Positions 59,001 to 64,000 of a stretch of DNA of 64,000 nt are shown here, one piece after another. Numbering within the stretch: position 1 is the stretch's first letter; every line of letters starts with the position of its first letter. A program made the position numbers and the translations under genes. The notes beneath the pieces are model-generated. The model did no database searches. It was not told where the DNA came from and saw only the letters and a list, made by a program, of their open reading frames with translations. Origin of the DNA: Norana najaformis (taxonomy: Eukaryota; Annelida; Clitellata; Crassiclitellata; Hormogastridae); the NCBI GenBank assembly GCA_964023275.1, contig OZ029919.1, positions 2,863,501 to 2,927,500 on the forward strand, in the 5' to 3' direction.

Positions 59001-62000
59001 TAGGGAATACAATTACCACAGCTAATAATGTTGCACCACTATATGCTTTATTATTCCATTACCACTAGCGCCACTAAAAATAGCAACGCAAGTGGTGGAG
59101 GTAGACAAATACCACTATACTTTTTTAATAAATGCTTACTTATTTACTTTATTACCTGTGAGATAGCGTTTTCGTTTACCTTTACCTTTCTTAACGTTTA
59201 CCTTTACCTTTTTTGTGACCAACAGCTGGAGACGCGGCGCGAAGAGGAGAGGGAGCCGATGCAGAAGAAGTTAGCAGCAGAACTCGAATCTCTTCTTCAC
59301 CTGAAATCTCAACGAGAGGTCAATGACTTCATATGTATTTAAGTATTAATGTCCGCTTGTGCATACATACATACATACATACATGCATGCATACATATGC
59401 CACACCACCATGATTCAGCAATCGGCCTTGACTTTTAATTTTTTTTCAAAGAATTCGTGATCTTCCTTAACCACTCAGCTTTTTTCATGTCTTTCTCTGT
59501 CAGTCTGTGTTGCTAGATATTTACTGCTTTGAATTGTTGCAGACCAAAGTATTGTCGTTTCAGGGTGCCCTTTGCTTTATCGAAAAGCAGAAGCTGGATA
59601 TTTTGCGTCAAGCCAACACAGATATTACGAATCTGGAGAGAGAACTCCATGCACTGATGAGAGTGTTTAAAAAAGTAATAATCCAGTTTAAAATGCGTAT
59701 TTTAGAATATTATTCAACTGAAAACTGACCTTACCTGCCTGTCGATTTTGTTTTGACTGAGTGCAAGTGGATATGTTGGCTGCGAATAAGTTAGTTCCCG
59801 CGACTTAGCTTTTGTTAGGCAATGTAGAAATCTCGAGTTTAAGATTACAATTACGATTCTAAGGAATTTCTACACAGGTAAAGAAATGATTATGTCACCT
59901 TTACCTGTGTGCTTCTTAGGAATTTATATACTGCTGGAGAAACAATTCTGTTACCTTTACCTGTATTCTACTAAGAAGTTTCTACAGAGGTGCAAAAGCA
60001 ATTCTGTTACCTTTACCTGTATGCTTCTTCGGAATTTCTACACAGTTGGAAAAACAATTCTGTTACCTTTACCTTTATGCTTCTGGATAGTTTCTACAGG
60101 TATGTATAAACATTTAAGTTACCTTTACCTCTTTCCTTATTTAAGCGATAAGCATGTGTTGTAGGAGAGATTGGTATACTTGGCCATCATCGAGCAGATC
60201 ACTCGGTTGACTGCGCTTTCAAGAAGTTCCAACGACGAGTTTTCTACAGGAAATGCCAGTCGAGAGGAAAACGGATGCGGATCGGAGCATCTTTCTTCCA
60301 GTCCTTCTTCCTCCGTAGCTGACGATTTGTGCAAGACTCCGCCGATGACGGTTCGAATCCGTCGGACCCTCAAGAACCTGGAACAAGAATACCAGTCATC
60401 TTCCATGCAACACTGGAGAAGTCAGTGGCTGATACTAACAGTACAGATTACGCTGCTATCTAATGTAATGTAATAAAATGTAATATATGTTACTATACAC
60501 TTATACATACTTATTCATTATATATGTATGTAAATATACATATATATATATGCATACATGTATATGTATGCATATATTTACATATATACATGCATGTACA
60601 TGGCCTATATACATTTGAATGTCTTAGTAGTTTGTTCTGTATAAACTGAAAAATACAATAAAAGAAACATCTTTTTTGTAATATGTATATAATCTAATAT
60701 ATTTATTATATATAAAAGGACAAGAGAGATGGTTACTTAATATTATTGTCTAAGCATCTCTACAGAAACTTCTCAAAAGCATTGTCTTATGGGTAAGAAG
60801 ATCCTATCCTGATTCCTCTTCGTCCTCTAATCTATCCTATAGATCCAATTCCAAACACCACCACAGTCGCCGTCTGACTGTCTGCCTGCCTGACTCTTTG
60901 ATCTTGATCGACCTGGAACCGAACCCTTCTTGCCTATTGATTTTGTTTTGACTGAGCGCCTTTGAAAATGAGCTGGTTCCCGCGACTCAGCTTTCGTTGG
61001 GCGCTGTAGAAATCTCGAGTTTACGAATTGGTAGAGGCGCAAACACAACCAAGGACTCCTCATCCTTCCAACTTTCGTTACTAATCGGACTTCGCTTAGA
61101 AACAACCATCGATTGATACCTTGTACATTACGGTAGCAGCGCTATAGCAGTTTCTAGATTAGATTAGATTGGATTGGATTAGATTAGACTGGATTGGACT
61201 GGATTAGATTGGATTTGATTGGATTTGATTTGATTGGATTAGATTAGATCATATTAGTTCTTGACTTGGTTCTAGTAGCATCATTCAACTGTGGATATGG
61301 TGTATATGGTTCACTTTAAAATTGGATGATTTCCACTTTGCCCCTCAGGTGCCCGGATGGGAGGCGTGTCGAGCAGAACCCTCGAATCGGAGTGCTCTCA
61401 GGAGGTCAACGGCGATGTCAGTCCTACCTCGAAGGTCTTCAGTTCCGGTTCAGAGGATTCGAGCTTCAACAACTTAGAGGGTGTGCTCAAGGACAACGGG
61501 TCTAGGTTAGCCACACACTCCATGCATACAAAGACAGACCTACATACATACATACATAAATGCATACATACATACGTACATACATATATACATAACATAC
61601 ATACATACATACATGCATGCATGCATACATACATACATAAATACATACATACATACATGCATGCATACATACATACATAAATACATACATACATACATAC
61701 ATACATATATGTACATGTGTTATTGTAATAGTAAACTCGAGATTTCTAATGCCCCAAAAAGCCAAGTCGCAGGAACCAGCTTATTCGCAGGCGCTGTCAA
61801 AACGTAAACGATCGGCAGGAAGGGTTAGATTCGGTTCCAGGTCAAGATCCAAAGGTCAAGAGGGTAGACAGTCGGACGGCTACGGTGAATGGTGTTTAGA
61901 ATTGGAGAGGCAAGATAGATAAGGGGAAGAGGAGGAATTGGGAGATGATTTGTGGGAGTGTTTTCGGTTTTGAGTGGAAGACCTGCGCAGAGATTGCAAG

Positions 62001-63571
62001 AGGTGAAGTGTTGGTGAGTTCGTATGATGGATTAGATAATTGTCGTAATTTTGGTGGGAGTTTATTCCTGAGAGAAGGAGCAGCAGTGCTATGGAGCGAT
62101 TTCCAAATGTTAAGGATCAGGCGAATGGAGGGCGGAGAAGTGTTTGGGCAGAAGAGGAGCGGGTTGAATGGAGTGGTTGGATTGTAAATACCAGACGAAG
62201 GTAGGATGGTTGGAAGGATTGAAGTGTGTTATAGGTAAGTGATAGGACTTTGTATTCTATTCGTTCAGGTATTTTAAGCCAGTGAAGTGCTTTGAGAACA
62301 AGAGTTTGGGGATTTTGGTGCTAGCACGATCGAGAGCATTCTTGGTTGCTTGAAGGCGGTTTATTTGAGAGGTATCTAAATATATTCAGGAAAAGTGATC
62401 TGCAGTAGTCTATGGACTACGAATGTTGCGATGGTAGATGCGGATTTGAAGCCAAGCACGGGACGTGTGTGTCGCCTAAAAGTCTCTACCTCGATTCTGG
62501 GAAAAGCCCAACTGTTTTAGCTTAATAACCGTCAACATCGCCAAAAGACAGACTTGTATAACTTGGAGCTTCACTTTTCAAATGCTTCCATCTCTACTTC
62601 TGTGCGTGACCTGAATATGACGTAAAGCAAAGGAGCTATAAAAATTGCGTAATTACTATTGAGTAATTAGCAAGTTTACTTATCAGCGCATACCAAATCA
62701 GAACATTAGGGCACTGTAACCGATCGGTTAGAGCGCTCGGCTTGTAACGCGGAGAGCAAGGGTTCGATTCTCCTCCTCTAAGACGGTTACTGTGTCGAGA
62801 CCTTGAGCAAGTCCTTTACTCACAATAACTCAGCGTCATCGATTGATGCTTAGTCATTAGATTGTGGCGCTTAATAAATGCAGAAATAACTATAATCTTT
62901 CTGAACAATTCTGCCAGTGGAGAGTCCGAACTTTGACAGCAGAGGGGGGGGGGGGACATTTTCAGCTTATCGTAAATCTCGGCGCTTTAGGGCTGTTAGA
63001 CAGCCGTGGTTCAGCGCCTGTGGAAGTTGTAAAAGACCCTATATAAATAACCATTTGCACACATTTGAAAAGTGAAGCTCCAAGTTATACAAGTCTGTCT
63101 TTTGGCGATGCTGACGGTTATTAAGCTAAAACAGTTGGGCTTTTCCCAGAATCGAGGTAGAGACTTTTAGGCGACACATACGTCCCGTGCTTGGCTTCAA
63201 ATCCGCATCTACCAAACAAGTTGTAAAAGACCCTATATAAATAACCATTTGCACACATTTGAAAAGTGAAGCTCCAAGTTATACAAGTCTGTCTTTTGGC
63301 GATGCTGACGGTTATTAAGCTAAAACAGTTGGGCTTTTCCCAGAATCGAGGTAGAGACTTTTAGGCGACACATACGTCCCGTGCTTGGCTTCAAATCCGC
63401 ATCTACCAAACAAGTTGTAAAAGACCCTATATAAATAACCATTTGCACACATACGGTTACTTTACGTTACATTTTTCTGATGAGTACAGGATTGATGCTG
63501 GAAGCAAAAGTCAGGAGCATCTACCTCAAATGTCCGACAAAGAGAAGCTGTCTGAACTGGGAAATTCTCAG
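51473..63571 (+). CDS. PHLDB / LL5-family protein, coiled-coil region (partial; continues past the window)
   Basis: Exons read in phase: 51473-52528, 53858-53956, 56888-57025 (alternative acceptor at 56831), 57711-57905, 59226-59318, 59543-59674, 60165-60420, 61349-61505 and 63490-63571. LL5 proteins are PIP3-binding cortical scaffolds that capture CLASP-bound microtubule ends. Diagnostic stretches are LDEILKMCTEYEQEL (exon 1), LLAVKKDKEAVDTQQRTFDDLEFSLLE (positions 57819-57905, like the family's FEDLEFQQLE) and LETRREEEREPMQKKL. Exon 1 also has a Ser-rich disordered part. The C-terminal PH domain must lie to the right. The frame is open 5' of ATG 51473 back to about 51347, so the true start or earlier exons are uncertain; no FHA domain was found. 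Three donors are GTCA instead of GTAA/GTGA. Confidence 0.78.
52660..53003. repeat. (ACAT)n microsatellite in PHLDB intron 1
   Basis: Degenerate ACAT/CATG units ending in a pure ACAT run at 52950-53003. Confidence 0.9.
53515..53650 (-). mobile_element. LINE 3' tail fragment, inverted
   Basis: TGTAAATGTAAACGTAATTC, TTCAGCGCCATATAAAAGCC and CAATTCAAGTCCGCAAG. Matches the block at 63620-63720. Confidence 0.55.
53722..53818. repeat. (GGT)/(CGT)n trinucleotide tract
   Basis: GGTGGTGG/GGTCGTGG run ending 39 bp before the PHLDB exon at 53858. Confidence 0.9.
54080..54340 (+). mobile_element. LINE-D RT C-terminus and 3' UTR
   Basis: The + strand reads VAGPPSVWNSLPPYVHSSL and then FPSELETYLLQF. A UTR follows with CATCGGTTGATGCCTTGTGC and GACGCTGTAGAAGTTACTAATT. 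Same layout as 11540-11815. Confidence 0.8.
55250..55535. mobile_element. SINE-1 head (+) fused to SINE-2 (-)
   Basis: 55255-55375 (+): TGCATTGGTTAACGCGTACG, box B GGTTCGCGTCCCGG and TTTCAGAGATTTGAATCTCG. 55378-55535 (-): CTAATGACTAAGCATCAGTC, TTGCTCACGGTCCCTACACA and the inverted box B GGCTCGAACCC. The junction suggests one element inserted into the other. Confidence 0.75.
55905..56200 (-). mobile_element. SINE-2, full-length, inverted, with a long (AAT)n tail
   Basis: On the minus strand: head with box B GGGTTCGAGCCTCC near 56125-56145, CCTTGAGCAAGTCCTT, GGCGCCTAATGAATGC and then an (AAT)n tail of about 110 bp (55905-56018). The tail next to the 3' end shows that the microsatellite grew from the SINE terminus. 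Confidence 0.8.
56200..56812. repeat. ~600-bp polypurine tract with a 60-bp tandem repeat
   Basis: GGGAAGGGAA-type DNA with very few pyrimidines. From 56521 a unit of exactly 60 bp repeats five times (56521, 56581, 56641, 56701, 56761) with only a handful of changes. Each copy holds GGAAGAGATGAGAAGGTAGG. The 327-codon minus-strand frame (FPSLPCPPYLL repeats) is an artefact, because 60 is a multiple of three. Confidence 0.95.
57240..57600. repeat. GGTTACCTTCGT-type repeat, then (ACTT)/(ACGT)n
   Basis: 57240-57340 has about nine degenerate GGTTACC(T)TTCGTG units. 57485-57598 has ACTT runs with two ACGTACGTACGT cores separated by a repeated TTACTTCCTTATTTACTTAC block. Confidence 0.85.
57955..58260 (+). 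repeat. AGGTAAGGTC array downstream of a PHLDB donor
   Basis: About fifteen AGGTAAG and many AGGTCAG units in 300 bp, with the longer block CCAAGGTTCG(A/G)TA...AGTAAGGTAAGG three times (about 58010, 58070, 58145). CAGGTAAG is the consensus 5' splice site. The real donor of the preceding exon, GAG|GTCAGA at 57905, resembles the unit. Weaker outliers continue to about 58490. Confidence 0.9.
58510..58670 (+). mobile_element. LINE-D 3' tail with (GATTA)n end
   Basis: CGACTGATGCCAAGTATTAT, ACGGCGCTACAGAAGATAAG and (ATTAG)n at 58637-58662. Confidence 0.6.
58690..59225. other. PHLDB intron without further features
   Basis: No exon or repeat recognised. It ends in TTTACCTTTACCTT pyrimidine-rich DNA before the acceptor at 59225. 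Confidence 0.45.
59735..59865 (+). mobile_element. LINE-A 3' end in a PHLDB intron
   Basis: TGCCTGTCGATTTTGTTTTG, then an extra GAATAAG-like duplication, then GGCAATGTAGAAATCTCGAG and AAGATTACAATTACGATTC. Confidence 0.7.
59894..60160 (+). repeat. 56-bp minisatellite of acceptor-like units ending at a PHLDB exon
   Basis: GT(T/C)ACCTTTACCT starts at 59894, 59950, 60006, 60062 and 60118, an exact 56-bp spacing each time. Three of the units contain TTTCTAC(AC)AG acceptor-like ends (AG at 59986-59987, 60044-60045 and 60098-60099). The true acceptor (AG 60163-60164) lies in the last unit. Confidence 0.9.
60480..60780. other. AT-rich ATATAC/CATATA region in a PHLDB intron
   Basis: Short ATGTATATAC inverted motifs between 60500 and 60610. 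No gene or RNA recognised. Confidence 0.5.
60790..61255 (+). mobile_element. LINE-A 3' end followed by a LINE-D tail
   Basis: 60790-61030: GAAGATCCTATCCTGATTCC, GACCTGGAACCGAACCC and GGCGCTGTAGAAATCTCGAG. 61080-61250: CATCGATTGATACCTTGTAC, AGCGCTATAGCAGTTTCTAG and (GATTA/GATTG)n. Confidence 0.75.
61535..61710. repeat. (ACAT)n microsatellite right after a PHLDB exon
   Basis: ACAT/ATGC units beginning about 30 bp after the donor at 61505. Confidence 0.9.
61722..62584 (-). mobile_element. LINE-A (L2/CR1 clade), longest copy: RT C-terminal part and 3' UTR
   Basis: Minus-strand order: a DYC motif (62402-62413), CLLNIF-like codons, then KALHWLKYLNE / IEYKVLSLTYN (about 62230-62285), QPLHSTRSSSAQTLL (about 62150), STAAPSLRNKLPPKL (about 62070-62110) and FHSKPKTL (about 61975). 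The LINE-A 3' UTR follows down to the ATTAC-like end at 61722. These are the classical thumb and C-terminal blocks of L2/CR1 reverse transcriptases. Several frameshifts and stops mark it as dead. It shows that all the shorter LINE-A pieces are 5'-truncated copies of one non-LTR family. Confidence 0.85.
62705..62890 (+). mobile_element. SINE-2, near full-length
   Basis: Head with box A-like CCGATCGGTTAGAGCGCTCG, an anticodon-like GCTTGTAACGC and box B GGGTTCGATTC. Then GACCTTGAGCAAGTCCTTTA and the end TGTGGCGCTTAATAAATGCA. The head resembles a tRNA but continues straight into the SINE body. Confidence 0.8.
63026..63451 (+). repeat. Two identical 194-bp tandem copies of a LINE segment
   Basis: Units 63026-63219 and 63220-63413 appear identical, and the first 38 bp start again at 63414. 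Bases 63062-63214 are the inverse of 62432-62584 in the neighbouring LINE, with only two differences seen in 153 bp. Confidence 0.92.
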
Positions 63572-63614
63572 GTGAGATTTTTTAGAAGTTTGCGCGTTGA
63601 ATGCAATATCGTTG

Positions 63615-64000
63615 AATGCAAATGTAAATCTCTGAAATTTCTCAGCGCCGCACAAAAACCGAGACCATTTTATAAACCGGCGCCATATCAAGTCAAGTCC
63701 GCAAGTCAGTTGGCCAGTTTCTGTAAAGTATCCCATGTCCCACAAGTGAGACGTAGGGAAGGCGCTCATCTCCTTTTCTCTGGCCCTTCAGCCGGCAATG
63801 GACGAATCCCAAGGTCCTGGACACAGGGCCAGTGCATCGCAGGACTTGTCGTTTACTTCCCAGCTCACACCGCTACCAAATTCCACTGCTTGGTGACAGA
63901 GGCACGGTGTGCGCAAACAACTTGCCCAGGGTCGTTACACGGAGTCGAACCCGCAGCCGCATGATCACTGACCAAACGCGTTGCCGATAGACCACTGTGC
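63615..64000 (-). mobile_element. LINE 3' tail joined to SINE-3, inverted
   Basis: 63620-63720: GCAAATGTAAATCTCTGAAA, CAGCGCCGCACAAAAACC and CAAGTCAAGTCCGCAAG. 63720-64000: the SINE-3 borders AAAGTATCCCATGTCCCACA and GGTCCTGGACACAGGGCCAG, with a minus-strand tRNA-like head (box B GGGTTCGACTCC) ending at the window edge. Confidence 0.78.

Noticed and set aside
62705-62780. tRNA-like sequence with a good box B (also at 47665-47730 and 55255-55340)
   Set aside because: Heads do not fold into a full cloverleaf with a paired acceptor stem, continue into shared SINE bodies, and lack an immediate T-run terminator.

Overview
This is a window of animal nuclear DNA. Coding sequence is split by GT-AG introns, there are no operons, and introns and intergenic DNA are full of microsatellites, minisatellites, L2/CR1-type LINE ends and tRNA-derived SINEs. 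The gene set fits a marine invertebrate: a methyl-end (FAD2/FAD3-like) desaturase, an atypical nuclear I-kappa-B and an LL5/PHLDB gene. A lophotrochozoan (mollusc, annelid or relative) is my best guess, but nothing in the window proves the phylum.

Layout, all protein genes on the + strand. (1) 0.1-5.2 kb: a complete five-exon cyclophilin. Its third intron holds a 52-bp minisatellite that begins at the exon 3 splice donor, followed by a non-LTR reverse-transcriptase fragment. (2) 5.2-26 kb: mostly repeats, with one intact tRNA-Trp(CCA) at 9185-9256, a CpG-rich block near 12 kb carrying four forkhead-type motifs, and a very large ACAT/ATGT inverted microsatellite at 20.3-21.6 kb. (3) 26.0-34.1 kb: a five-exon gene for a protein of about 1,084 residues. 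It has a long disordered N-terminal region with nuclear-localisation and CtBP-binding motifs, then six ankyrin repeats of I-kappa-B type (BCL3 / I-kappa-B-zeta class). A perfect palindromic kappa-B site lies about 450 bp upstream of its ATG. (4) 40.4-41.6 kb: an intronless coding sequence for a 386-residue methyl-end fatty-acid desaturase with three histidine boxes. (5) 51.5 kb to beyond the right edge: the coiled-coil middle of a PHLDB/LL5-family gene in at least nine exons; its C-terminal PH domain should lie outside the window.

The genes do not form a pathway. The most unusual theme is structural: at several exon borders the local splice site sits in or beside a tandem array of splice-site-like units. 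These are the cyclophilin exon 3 donor, the PHLDB donor at 57905, the PHLDB acceptor at 60165 with its exact 56-bp period, and a duplicated PHLDB acceptor at 56831/56888. The dispersed repeats fall into a few families, named here LINE-A, LINE-B, LINE-C and LINE-D, SINE-1 to SINE-4, and 'element E'. Many share a 3'-terminal GCGCT(A/G)TA-AAAT-like motif. All similarity statements come from reading the sequence; no database search was run.
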